The notes: generated from the letters alone by a model not told the origin. A stretch of DNA of 64,000 bases from an uncultured Desulfobulbaceae bacterium (GCA_947259115.1 CAMYKS010000031.1:109337-173336), one strand, 5' to 3'. Positions 1-8,783 are shown, counted from the stretch's first letter. Translations and numbers: made by a program.

Positions 1-399
1 AGTATCCATGCTGCCGGTCTTGCTAAATTATTTTTATAAATGATTAGTGGATGTTGAGAAATCATCAGGCAAGTTTATATAGGTTTATAGAAAGGATTCG
101 AGGGGAAATTCCTGGACCATAATTTTTCTAAGCGCGAAATGCGTAAGGCATCTTCCCCGCAGGCTTAAAGGAAACTTCGTCACACCAACAAGTAATAGGA
201 ATTTTCATTCAGCTTCGATGCGTGGCCGATTACACACGCATATACTATCATATACAAATCAGTTATCTTATACAAATCAATTTTTCCATGGTTAATTGAT
301 TCAATGTCCTCCCTAATCTAAGGATATTGCTCAAATTATTGACATGTTTTCTTGTTAATTTGTACAGATGCTAACTGTTAAAGAAGATCTTTGCATTGT
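1..399. other. Non-coding left edge
   Basis: AT-rich stretch downstream of the first minus-strand gene. I see no open frame with recognisable protein text and no clear RNA structure. It may hold the 3' end of the transcript running leftward from the sulfotransferase-CysQ gene. Confidence 0.4.
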
Positions 400-1743
400 T
401 TATACTATGGCAATACAACTATTTGTAAATGATTTTTTATTGTAGGTAAGGTCTTGTTTTGTATCACAATCCTTAACTTTCAGGCCAACTGCTCCAGCGA
501 TTGCATGGGCTGCAGCAGTCTGCCACTCCATTGACTTTTCAATAGTCTTCATAGGCTCCGACTTCCCATCTGCAATGCTACACATCAATAAGGCCGTGTT
601 AGTAACATTTCCAACATTTTTTCTCTGCCTATGCGATGCACCCTGCATGTTAAATTGCATCTCAGATGACTCAAAACTGCCTGTTTTAATTTGTTTAAGC
701 TGCCGAAGTTCCGCCCCGGATTCACTGCAAAACGCCCCTTTGCCCAAAGTCCCGTAGAAAAGGGTACCAGTCAATGGGGCATGCACGACTCCCATATAGG
801 GTTTATTATCCTCAATGAGCGCAATGTTTATCGTAAAGTTATTATCACCGGCTAAAAACGCCTCTTCATTTTCAAGGGGGTCTACCAGCCAGAAGTGGTT
901 CAACTTGCGGCGCTCCAAGAAAGGTATGTCAGGGCTATGTGGAGATATCACAGGAATAGTTGGGCTGATGGCGGTCAGTCCGTCCACTATCCTTCTATAG
1001 GCTTGGATTGCCGCTAAATTCTGCGGGTTGTTACATATTGTATAACGACACCTGGCCAGGATTGATGAAAAAAATGAAGTTCCGGGGGACTTTTTCCTCG
1101 GCAAAAGATTCTTATTGCCATGTTTAACACAATAAGCTGTTAATAACTCCTCACCTGCATGACGTGCAATAGCAACAATGTCCTGGATGTCCATCCACCT
1201 GATCTGCGTCACGTTGGCTTTTGGAAAAGCAATATCGGGTATTGGTTTGTCAAGAAAAGGACAGAGTTTCTCCCAGCCATCACCTGCTATAATATCAAGA
1301 ATCAGGAGGTCATGCGGCCTGTTCTGGAAATAATCAAGCACTGAATCGACAAATTTGTTATAGCCTTTTTTGAAAAGCTGCTCATCGAACACACTACAAC
1401 CGTATAAGTCCATGAATAGCTCTTTATGTGCTTCATTCTGCTTGTCATCAAGCTTTTGGGTGAATTGTTTTTTGCATGACTTCAGCCAACCGTTTGTTTC
1501 TCTGACAGTTAAAATGAATTTAGAATTGGGATACTCCCTATCCAATTCTTTATAAAAACTTGGAATCGGGGTGTCGGTAAAGGCGTCGTATTCAGCCATA
1601 ACCTTCCTGTCAATAGAGTTCAGGTCCCCGCGAGCATAGGTTTCAATACCCAGGTAATCCTTTGTCCTGCAGCCCAACAACTCAAGGGCACGGGCAAGGC
1701 TTGATGTTCCTGTTTTTGAAAGTCCGATTCCAAAAATCTTCAT
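400..1743 (-). CDS. Sulfotransferase fused to a degenerate CysQ-like (PAP phosphatase) domain
   Basis: 447 residues in two parts. Residues 1-175 look like a complete PAPS-dependent sulfotransferase of the Sulfotransfer_4 type: a 5'-phosphosulfate loop near residues 7-14 (GLSKTGTSS), a 3'-phosphate-binding segment near 75-85 (FILTVRE) and the usual closing LCPFL...FP near 160-172. Residues about 184-447 align by eye with CysQ / 3'(2'),5'-bisphosphate nucleotidase (WLVDPL, FTINIALI, GVVHAPLTGTLFYGTLGKGAF, TAAAHAIAGAVG). The catalytic signatures are altered: DPLDGT reads DPLENE, the acidic pair of the SEE motif reads PH, the Asp of the TxAD-like segment is gone, and WDTAA reads WQTAA. All expected metal ligands are therefore missing or changed. 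In this family the phosphatase removes the PAP left by sulfotransfer; here it is probably a non-catalytic PAP-binding or structural domain (inference). Divergent from the PAPS synthase at 2129. Confidence 0.85.
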   Translation of the reverse strand: MKIFGIGLSKTGTSSLARALELLGCRTKDYLGIETYARGDLNSIDRKVMAEYDAFTDTPIPSFYKELDREYPNSKFILTVRETNGWLKSCKKQFTQKLDDKQNEAHKELFMDLYGCSVFDEQLFKKGYNKFVDSVLDYFQNRPHDLLILDIIAGDGWEKLCPFLDKPIPDIAFPKANVTQIRWMDIQDIVAIARHAGEELLTAYCVKHGNKNLLPRKKSPGTSFFSSILARCRYTICNNPQNLAAIQAYRRIVDGLTAISPTIPVISPHSPDIPFLERRKLNHFWLVDPLENEEAFLAGDNNFTINIALIEDNKPYMGVVHAPLTGTLFYGTLGKGAFCSESGAELRQLKQIKTGSFESSEMQFNMQGASHRQRKNVGNVTNTALLMCSIADGKSEPMKTIEKSMEWQTAAAHAIAGAVGLKVKDCDTKQDLTYNKKSFTNSCIAIV

Positions 1744-1786
1744 GTATTTTTTTTAGTAGATAATGAATAACTTATAAGTTGGTAAT

Positions 1787-1796
1787 GGGGGGGGGG
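1787..1796. repeat. Ten-base homopolymer (G10; C10 on the gene strand) upstream of the sulfotransferase
   Basis: A run of ten G on the plus strand sits 44-53 bases upstream of the start codon at 1743, in the divergent 385-base gap between the sulfotransferase fusion and the PAPS synthase. Such tracts can slip during replication and alter promoter spacing. No convincing -35/-10 pair is visible around it, so a regulatory role is only a possibility. Confidence 0.5.
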
Positions 1797-2128
1797 CGAT
1801 AACTAATCATATTCAGATCATTTGCAAAAATCGGGGGCAGCCATATTTAAGCTCCCCAAAATCTTACATTTATAATTAATCATTGGATGCACTGTCAATC
1901 AAAAACAAGTTGCTCATTGAACTGCAACAAATGAATTTTTATATTATGGGCAAAATTCTCTAAAGGTTTTATGTAGTCTCTCAGTATATGCAGCAGCAGA
2001 GAAAGCTCTGCCAGGATTTCATATAACTAGTTTTATATTTCAAATAAATGATATAAATTAACATCCGGTTATCGTTTCAAATTTTTTTTTATTTTTAAAA
2101 ACATATTTTACCAGGAGAAAAATCACAG

Positions 2129-3844
2129 ATGGGACATCTTATTGAGCCGCATGGAGGAAAGCTGGTTAATCTCTATTGTCCGCAAGATTTGGCTGACAGT
2201 CTCAAAAAGCAATCGATAAATTATTTTTCAATAGATCTGACCCCAAGACAACTTTTTGACCTGGAGCTTATTTTGAACGGGGGGTTTTCTCCCCTGCAGG
2301 GCTTCATGACCCAGGCGGAATACGAATCTGTTGTGGATAAAGAAGTTTTGCCCAATGGGCTGTGCTGGCCTATTCCGGTATATCTGGATATTTCGGAGGA
2401 AACGGCAAAGAATATCAGCCTTGAACAACCCATCGCCCTGCGGGATATGGAGGGTTTCCTGCTTGCCATAATCACTGTATCCGATATATGGCAGCCCGAT
2501 AAGCTCAAGGAGGCCAGGCAGATCTACGGGACGGAAAGCACCATTCATCCCAGCGTCGAAGAAATGTTGGATTCGGACAAGACGTATTGCCTCGGGGGCA
2601 AGCTTATCGGACTGGAGCAGCCGGTGCATTATGATTATAAAATGCTGCGCCTGAATCCTGTTGACAGCAGGGCCTTTTTTCAGCGCATGGGCTGGCGGCG
2701 CATCATGGCCTTTGATACTTACAAGCCGCTGCATAGTGCCCATAAGGAAATGGCGCTTCTGGCCGCACGGCAAAACAAGGTCAATATATTCATGCATCCC
2801 ATTGTCGGGTTGACCCATCCTGGCGACATCGATCATTATGCCAGGGTGCGCTGCTTTGAGGCGATCATGAAAACATTCCCCGATGATTCGGTCATCTTTG
2901 GCTTGCTTCCCCTGGCAATGCGGATGGCCGGCCCTAAGGAGGCTCTCTGGCATGCAATAATCAGAAAAAACTACGGCTGCACCCATTTCATGGTATCTGC
3001 CGACCATGCCGACCCCTTTGCCTCTACAGGGCGTGATCTTTTTTATGCGTCCGGTGCTGCCCAGGAATATGTAGCCAAGCACGAGGATGCCACCGGGGTC
3101 AAAATGGTTGCCTTTAAAAAAATGGTCTATTTGCCCAACAAGGTTCAATATGTTCCTGTTGACCAGTGCAGCGAGGACGAAATGCAGTCCCTTGAACTTT
3201 CTGCCACCGAACTCAGAAGAAGACTTGCCTTCAACCTTGACATCCCGACCTGGTTTTCCCCTCCAGAGGTTGTCAAGGTGTTGAAAAAGGCATATCCTCC
3301 AAGATGCAGACAGGGATTGACCATTTTCCTGACCGGATTGTCAGGGTCCGGCAAATCAACCATTGCCAAGGTGCTGATGAGCCGGTTTATGCAGATGGGT
3401 GACCGACCTGTTACCCTGCTGGATGGAGATATTGTCCGCAGGAACTTGTCCAGCGAGCTCGGATTTTCCAAAAGAGATCGCGAGTTGAACATCATCCGCA
3501 TCGGCTTTGTGGCCAGTGAGATCACTAAGAACGGTGGTGTGGCTATCTGTGCACCGATAGCAGCCATAGCCAAATCCCGGCTCCATAATCGTCTGTTGAT
3601 TGCAAAATCCGGGGGTTATATCGAAATACATATTGCCACACCCCTTGAAGTCTGTGAAAAAAGGGACAGGAAAGGGCTGTATGCCAAGGCCCGGGCCGGC
3701 ATGATAAAAGGATTTACCGGAATAGACGACCCATATGAAATTCCACAAAATCCGGAACTGGTCATAGATACGAGTGATATGTCGCCTGACGAGGCTGCCG
3801 AGGATATCCTGCTCTATCTCAAGAAGGAGGGATATATAACGTGA
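2129..3844 (+). CDS. Bifunctional ATP sulfurylase / APS kinase (PAPS synthetase), sulfurylase site degenerate
   Basis: 571 residues, the usual length for SAT-APSK fusions. Start ATG at 2129 with AGGAG at 2113-2117. Residues 1-390 are ATP sulfurylase (PUA-like N-terminus, then the catalytic fold); residues about 393-571 are APS kinase. The kinase has a normal P-loop (GLSGSGKST), DGDIVR, GFSKRDRELNI and the KARAGMIKGFTGIDDPYE segment. In the sulfurylase part the family motif QTRNPxHRAH reads DTYKPLHSAH near residues 194-203: the two His remain but the sulfate-binding Gln and Arg are Asp and Tyr. The second motif VGRDHAG reads VSADHAD, losing another conserved Arg. WHAIIRKNYGCTHF and the ELRRRL segment are kept. 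The protein should make PAPS from APS, but may not make APS from sulfate and ATP (inference). It would supply the sulfotransferases on either side and elsewhere in the window. Confidence 0.93.
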   Translation: MGHLIEPHGGKLVNLYCPQDLADSLKKQSINYFSIDLTPRQLFDLELILNGGFSPLQGFMTQAEYESVVDKEVLPNGLCWPIPVYLDISEETAKNISLEQPIALRDMEGFLLAIITVSDIWQPDKLKEARQIYGTESTIHPSVEEMLDSDKTYCLGGKLIGLEQPVHYDYKMLRLNPVDSRAFFQRMGWRRIMAFDTYKPLHSAHKEMALLAARQNKVNIFMHPIVGLTHPGDIDHYARVRCFEAIMKTFPDDSVIFGLLPLAMRMAGPKEALWHAIIRKNYGCTHFMVSADHADPFASTGRDLFYASGAAQEYVAKHEDATGVKMVAFKKMVYLPNKVQYVPVDQCSEDEMQSLELSATELRRRLAFNLDIPTWFSPPEVVKVLKKAYPPRCRQGLTIFLTGLSGSGKSTIAKVLMSRFMQMGDRPVTLLDGDIVRRNLSSELGFSKRDRELNIIRIGFVASEITKNGGVAICAPIAAIAKSRLHNRLLIAKSGGYIEIHIATPLEVCEKRDRKGLYAKARAGMIKGFTGIDDPYEIPQNPELVIDTSDMSPDEAAEDILLYLKKEGYIT

Positions 3845-3910
3845 AATATCAGTAGTAGACTATTTGTTTTGGTGGAGGAAATACGAGAATGAATATTGTG
3901 GGGAATGCAT

Positions 3911-4597
3911 TCAAACCTGCTCGAATGTATAATTGAAGAGTTTAATGTCATTCATGTGCTTGGAAGCCACCAGGGATTGACTCTCTTCATTGTAATATTT
4001 GGAGTAGTGTTCCTTTCCGCGTCGGATTCCTGCCTTTAGATGAGGAATTTTGATTGGCGGCAATCCTATCAATTTGCAGAGTTGTTCAAAGTCTTCAACC
4101 ATATGTTCATAGCGAATAATGTGGTCGACACAGAGCTTTCCGTTGATAAGATAAAATTGGTCATTGTTAGGCAGATCTTTTTTCAAAAACTGACTGAATA
4201 TTTCTTTGGTTTTTTGCAGCTCATTGTAAGGTATGCCCAGATAATGATAAAAACTCTTTTTTGGACGGAGCTCCGGAAACCGCCTTTGTTTCCAGGAAAA
4301 ATATGATAATGCCCTATCCCACGGATTCCTTGTCATGCTGAACTTTAAATAACTATCCCATGTTTCTGGCGGAATTCTATTTTTTATAGTTTGGGCATCG
4401 TCATGTTGATGGAAGCCTTCGTCATTCATAGCCTTATGGACCCACTCCCCATTTTTGTCGCGATTGAACCAAAAATCATTCAATGAAGTGACAATGTCGT
4501 TGTTGGAACAATACTGTGATAAAGCTGCTTCAACGCTGGTGCCTGCAGTCTTTAACGGCTTGATAAAAATGAATTTGTGACTGTGCGAAATGATCAT
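3911..4597 (-). CDS. Sulfotransferase (Sulfotransfer_2 type)
   Basis: 228 residues, no signal peptide, presumably cytoplasmic. The start MIISHSHKFIFIKPLKTAGTS gives the 5'-phosphosulfate-binding loop (KTAGTS at residues 16-21), preceded by the FIFIK strand typical of carbohydrate sulfotransferases of the HNK-1/Sulfotransfer_2 family. The 3'-phosphate-binding segment is TRNPWDRALSYF near residues 89-100. Later text (DHIIRYEHMVEDFEQLC) matches the family's acceptor-side region. It converges tail-to-tail with the PAPS synthase (67-base gap), completing a compact PAPS-make/PAPS-use group with the fusion gene at 400. The acceptor sugar cannot be read from sequence; a surface polysaccharide is likely from context. 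Confidence 0.88.
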   Translation of the reverse strand: MIISHSHKFIFIKPLKTAGTSVEAALSQYCSNNDIVTSLNDFWFNRDKNGEWVHKAMNDEGFHQHDDAQTIKNRIPPETWDSYLKFSMTRNPWDRALSYFSWKQRRFPELRPKKSFYHYLGIPYNELQKTKEIFSQFLKKDLPNNDQFYLINGKLCVDHIIRYEHMVEDFEQLCKLIGLPPIKIPHLKAGIRRGKEHYSKYYNEESQSLVASKHMNDIKLFNYTFEQV

Positions 4598-5406
4598 TTA
4601 AATTATCTTATGCTAATGCTTTGTTATGGCAAATTGATATACTCAGTTAACCTATTTTTTCAAAACGGAAATTATTGCCCCTTAACCACCTTTCCTGCTA
4701 TCGGCAAATGAGAGTTCTTTCATCTTAGAAGGTTACCCAATAACAGGATATCCTGATTTTATTGCAATTGATTTGATATTAATAAGACAGTTAGACTTTA
4801 TTATGCCTGAAATAGACATATAATTGTTATTTAAGATAGAATATATGGATTTAAAAGACAATAAATAACAGATTACAGTAATCGCTGAATATACAGAAGC
4901 TGCGGTTAAGCAGCCCATTATCTGCATGACATCTTAAAAGTCCGGCTTTTCCCCTCGATTGTCCGGCAGACATTCTTTTTTTAAGGTATAAATTTTATTC
5001 GTGCTGGTGTCATCTTACTCTAAGTACCTTTAGCCCGAATATTTCATGAACAATTTTGAAAAATTAGTTTAACTATTTGTTTTTGTGACTTAAATTTTAT
5101 ATTTCAAGTGTATTTGTCCGGTTACAGTTTGTACCACGTGACTGAATAGATTTTTTTCAAAACTGTTCACCCCTCGGGCAAGCCGATACATCCGTATAGC
5201 CTGCAGTGTTAGGCGTTTCGCATACTAAAGTATCGAAGTCTCCCTTTTCGGTCACTTATCTGCTCAAACGACTTTTAGCCTCTTGGACAGAATATAATAA
5301 CAAACTTGAGAGTAAGTGAAACATTTTCTCTCTCTCAAAACACTGAGGCTTTCCTGTCATTGTTTCATTCCTTTGCACGGCTGCTTGCTGTCCCGACAAG
5401 CAGGCA
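4598..5406. other. Long AT-rich intergenic region
   Basis: About 800 bases without a convincing gene. It contains one copy of a dispersed inverted-repeat element (5031-5236, listed separately). A 64-codon minus-strand frame at 4733-4927 has no recognisable protein text and no ribosome binding site, so I do not call it. Confidence 0.5.
5031..5236 (-). mobile_element. Copy 1 of MITE-like family A (inverted relative to copy 2, one end lost)
   Basis: The reverse complement of this stretch matches 25648-25858 almost throughout. One terminal end is present (TAGCCCGAATATTTCATGAA at 5031-5050); similarity fades beyond about 5236, where the other end has degenerated or suffered an insertion (a weak continuation appears near 5262). 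No transposase is encoded. See copy 2 for the complete structure. Confidence 0.75.
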
Positions 5407-6588
5407 TCAGGCTCTTTTATTCTGCATCTCCCGGAACACGACGTCTTTCTGCTGTGCCACCTGTTCCCAGGAAAAGCTTTCCACCGCTCGCTTGCGGCCC
5501 TGTTCTCCCAGACGCCTTGCCAACTCCGCATCGCTCAGCAACCGGCGCAGTCCATTGGTCACCGCCTCCAGCGATGCGCCATCAACCTGGAGGCCGGTAA
5601 TGCCATCCAACACCGCCGCGCCCGTACCGCCCACCAAACCAGCAATAGCCGGCCGGCCGCAGGCCGCAGCCTCTATGTAGACCTTGCCAAATCCTTCCGT
5701 GTCATTATCCACATTGCGGTTGGGCATGGCAAACAGATCGGCGGCACAATACCAGCGGGGCAAATCCTCCATGGACACGTGCCCCAGCAGATGCACGCGA
5801 TCAGATACACCAGTCTCCTCCGCCAGCTGCTTAAGATACGACTCATCCTCGCCTATACCGATAATAGCATAATGCACATCAACACCCTCTTCCACCAGTC
5901 GGGTCAGGGCACGCACCACCTGGTCAAAACTCTTGCGACGGGCCAGCCGGCCCACCGAGAGGACGAGACGCTGTGTATCATCCAAGCCCAGCGAGGCGCG
6001 TAAATCCTCCACCGGCAAGCCGGGACGGAAGATGCCAACATCTACCCCGGGGTATATAAGTTTAACCCTCTCAGCAGCCACACCCAGCTTAAGCAGTTCA
6101 TCGCGGGTGAACTCACTGTTGGCGAGAATCCGATCCGCATGGCGGAATGTAAAAGTCATTACCCGTAACTTGAGCGGTTGACGCCAGGAGGTGATCTCTT
6201 CGCCGTGGGCCCAGATCACCAGTGGCAGTCTGCCCAGCCGTGCCACCAGAAGCCCCACCAACCCCTCGGAGAGGACCCGGCCCGCATGTACCGCATCAAA
6301 CCGGTGGCTGAAGACAAGCCTTAGGCTCTTAATTAACAGCTTAGCATAGATACCCAGGGATTCAGGGCGAATCCAGCGTTGCCTATTCAGGTTGAGGCGA
6401 TGCACGGAATTAGGGTGGCCGGCATCGAACTCTCGATCACCAGGTTGGGCGTTGGCAATTATATGGGTGGTGCGGTCGCCCAGGCGACGGTACACGGCGT
6501 CAAAAGTTGTATTTGAGCCGCCCTTGCGTGGTGGAAATTTTTCCGTGATGACCAGGTAACGGAGCAGTGAGTTCTTTTTTTCAGGCAT
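5407..6588 (-). CDS. Glycosyltransferase family 4 (GT-B)
   Basis: 393 residues, full length for GT4. The N-terminal acceptor domain begins YLVITEKFPPRKGGS, with the Gly-rich loop that follows beta-1 in GT4 enzymes. The linker HGEEI follows near residue 135, then SEFTRDEL and YPGVD near 165-185, the start of the nucleotide-sugar domain (LSVGRLARRKSFDQV near 215) and the EGFGKVYIEAAACGRP region near 300-315, which holds the sugar-nucleotide-binding Glu pair spaced as in E-x7-E. Retaining mechanism by family. Its start overlaps the end of the GT2 gene by 8 bases, so the two are translationally coupled. Sampled lines are clearly GC-richer than the rest of the window, suggesting acquisition as a block with the next two genes. 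Donor and acceptor unknown. Confidence 0.9.
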   Translation of the reverse strand: MPEKKNSLLRYLVITEKFPPRKGGSNTTFDAVYRRLGDRTTHIIANAQPGDREFDAGHPNSVHRLNLNRQRWIRPESLGIYAKLLIKSLRLVFSHRFDAVHAGRVLSEGLVGLLVARLGRLPLVIWAHGEEITSWRQPLKLRVMTFTFRHADRILANSEFTRDELLKLGVAAERVKLIYPGVDVGIFRPGLPVEDLRASLGLDDTQRLVLSVGRLARRKSFDQVVRALTRLVEEGVDVHYAIIGIGEDESYLKQLAEETGVSDRVHLLGHVSMEDLPRWYCAADLFAMPNRNVDNDTEGFGKVYIEAAACGRPAIAGLVGGTGAAVLDGITGLQVDGASLEAVTNGLRRLLSDAELARRLGEQGRKRAVESFSWEQVAQQKDVVFREMQNKRA

Positions 6589-7537
6589 TCTGTCGATCTC
6601 CCTGTTTCAGACCGCGGGCAATAGAGAGTACATCGCACAGGGTCTTCCAGCCCGGCTGTTCAAAAAAAGACGGCAGAACCGCTTGCACTGCCTTCAGACG
6701 GGCTCCATGACGCAGCAGCGAAGTGGCCAGATCCCGCCGAGCTCTGTTAACACCACGATCCAATCCTTGGCGCAGGGATAGTGGAGCATTGCGGAGCTCG
6801 TCGCGTAAGGGCAGCAGGGCCTTCACGGTCTGGCGTTGAGCGTCAACAGGATCACTCCGCGTGGCGCTGTCCCCGTACACGCAATACACAGCCAGCGGCT
6901 GGCAGACCACGCCAATGCGCTGGCTGCGTGCCACCAGGCGAATGAGCAGATTTACATCCTCGCAAACCCTGAAACTGGTGGGATAACCGCCTAAGTTCAG
7001 AAAGGTCTGGCGTGGCAGGCTCAAGGTAGGTGTATCTCCGAAGTGGTCCTCGACAAAATCGGCCAGGTCATCCTGCGACATCAGCACCCGGTTCTGCCCA
7101 CCGGCTCGCGCCAGCAATCGGAGCCCGGCAACGGTGGAAGACATGGAGCGACGAATCAGTGTCCCGTCTGGCCGCCGGTATTCCTGGTCACCGGTGAGAA
7201 AATCCAGCGTTGGGTCCTCGGCAATCCATTCCGCGTGCAGGCGCAAACGGTCTGGATAAAACCAGTCGTCCGCATCGAGATAGGCCAACCAGTCGCCGGC
7301 GGCGACCTGGGCCCCGAAGTTGCGTGCCGCCGAAACTCCGGCGTTGGGTTGGTAGACGTAGTGCACTTGATCAGCATAGTCTGAAGCGACAATGGACGTG
7401 CGGTCCGTTGAACCGTCATCCACCACAATGATCTCGTGTGCCGGATAACTCTGGGCCAGGACCGAATCCAGCGCCCGCGCCAGGGTGGCGGCGCCGTTGT
7501 AAACGGGAATGATGACGGAAAATTTTGGTTTATTCAT
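6581..7537 (-). CDS. Glycosyltransferase family 2 (GT-A)
   Basis: 318 residues. A typical GT2 opening, FSVIIPVYNGAATL, is followed by DSVLAQSYPAHEIIVVDDGSTD at 25-45 and the DADDW (DXD) metal/nucleotide site near 90-94. EDVNLLIRLV near 188-197 supplies the ED general-base motif. No membrane segments, so a soluble or membrane-associated cytoplasmic enzyme. Seven bases separate it from the upstream deacetylase-like gene, and it overlaps the downstream GT4 by 8 bases; the three form an operon read leftward from about 8783. Inverting mechanism by family; the sugar is unknown. Confidence 0.9.
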   Translation of the reverse strand: MNKPKFSVIIPVYNGAATLARALDSVLAQSYPAHEIIVVDDGSTDRTSIVASDYADQVHYVYQPNAGVSAARNFGAQVAAGDWLAYLDADDWFYPDRLRLHAEWIAEDPTLDFLTGDQEYRRPDGTLIRRSMSSTVAGLRLLARAGGQNRVLMSQDDLADFVEDHFGDTPTLSLPRQTFLNLGGYPTSFRVCEDVNLLIRLVARSQRIGVVCQPLAVYCVYGDSATRSDPVDAQRQTVKALLPLRDELRNAPLSLRQGLDRGVNRARRDLATSLLRHGARLKAVQAVLPSFFEQPGWKTLCDVLSIARGLKQGDRQNA

Positions 7538-7544
7538 TGGTGTG

Positions 7545-8783
7545 TTATGTCGTCTGCCAGCGGGTGCTCAGGCGCAGCCCTACGCGGGCGATAAAAAAGG
7601 CGCCGGTTAATACAGCCAGGCGATGCAAATACTGGTGGGCCAGCATCCGTCGTAAGAATACCGTGAACCGCAGCCGGAAACTGCGCTCAATCCACCGGAC
7701 GTCCCTGGTGCTCAAGCATTCCGCCAGTTGTTCACTGGCACAGAAGCGCAGCAGGGGAAAACGCTGCAGGGCGCCTCTGAGCAAACCATCCAGTTCAGCA
7801 AAGGCGCGTTCAACTTCAGGACTCTCGCCGATAAAATTACTGCGGTGTGTCTCGAACAGCACCGGCCTGCCCAGCGCTACCTGACGTGCCAGGGTATCGA
7901 CGGCCTGCTTGGCAGTATGACCGCGCAGCGGTTCGAACCAAACGTTGCGGATGAGGTACATCAAACCGTGCCGACCGCGCATACCGTTCAGATGCAGGCC
8001 ACCCGGTTTATTCGGCGCCGGTCCGACTGGTCGACCATTTCCATCACGCCCATCCTGACGCTGACCGGGACTGATCACCACTCGCACACCGGCCTGGGCC
8101 CAGCCGTCTTCCACTGCATCATTCCAGATGAAGGTGGGCGGCACTGCAACTGCGGGTATTTGACCGAATATCCTGGAAAAAATTACTGCCTCTTCGTACG
8201 CCGCCTGGCGTACAGTAACAGCATCAAGTTCACTGGCCGGAAGTATACTGGAGTCACACCAGCGGCTCTGCAAAGCAGCCGGCAGTTGCTCGCCTAACGG
8301 CGTATCGCCGGTGAGCCAGCTGCACACGTTGGCATTGCCCTGTGCCGCAGCCATGACACTCTCGGGCCAGAAATGCTCCATGCCGTGAAGCTGCAGGCTG
8401 AACACGCTTTGCCGAACGCCGGTTAAAAGTGTCTGCCTCAGCAGTTCAAAACGTTCATCCGCGAGGGTCTGCCGGTGGTATTTGAGCAAACCGTTGTCAC
8501 GTATTCGGGCACCGTCGGGAATGGCCAACACCACACCCATGGTCATTATGGCCGGTTGTCCGACATGATCCCTATGATGGGACAAAAGCCGCACCAGACG
8601 TTCGAGGACCTGCACATCACTGGTGGGTGCCGGTCCCCAATCATCGCTCTCGATGATGAGCACAGGTTGGCTGAGCACCGGTTCACGCCAGAGCGCCCAT
8701 AAGGTGCGGCGATGCACAACGGCAAAGAGGGTAACACCGGCGCCGAGCAGGAAAAAAGGTAAGAATATCCAGAGAAAGTCCAT
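7545..8783 (-). CDS. Membrane-anchored polysaccharide-deacetylase-like protein (ESDDWG type)
   Basis: 412 residues. One N-terminal membrane segment (residues 3-25, FLWIFLPFFLLGAGVTLFAV), then a domain opening VLIIESDDWGPAP near 42-54. The ESDDWG signature belongs to a group usually annotated polysaccharide (de)acetylase-like, with a distorted (beta/alpha) barrel. LQLHGMEHFWPES near 132-144 and FETHRSNF near 315 would supply metal-binding His residues in the place of the classical HxxxH. There is a strongly basic C-terminus. First gene of the three-gene GC-rich operon. A hydrolytic or deacetylating role on the glycan is inference from fold and context; I cannot name the substrate. Confidence 0.7.
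   Translation of the reverse strand: MDFLWIFLPFFLLGAGVTLFAVVHRRTLWALWREPVLSQPVLIIESDDWGPAPTSDVQVLERLVRLLSHHRDHVGQPAIMTMGVVLAIPDGARIRDNGLLKYHRQTLADERFELLRQTLLTGVRQSVFSLQLHGMEHFWPESVMAAAQGNANVCSWLTGDTPLGEQLPAALQSRWCDSSILPASELDAVTVRQAAYEEAVIFSRIFGQIPAVAVPPTFIWNDAVEDGWAQAGVRVVISPGQRQDGRDGNGRPVGPAPNKPGGLHLNGMRGRHGLMYLIRNVWFEPLRGHTAKQAVDTLARQVALGRPVLFETHRSNFIGESPEVERAFAELDGLLRGALQRFPLLRFCASEQLAECLSTRDVRWIERSFRLRFTVFLRRMLAHQYLHRLAVLTGAFFIARVGLRLSTRWQTT

Noticed and set aside
2228..3148. 306-codon minus-strand frame inside the PAPS synthetase gene
   Set aside because: Exact antisense of strongly conserved sulfurylase text; its translation has no family features and no ribosome site.
4733..4927. 64-codon minus-strand frame in the gap before the GC-rich operon
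   Set aside because: Low-complexity Ile/Asn/Ser text, no ribosome site, no recognisable family.
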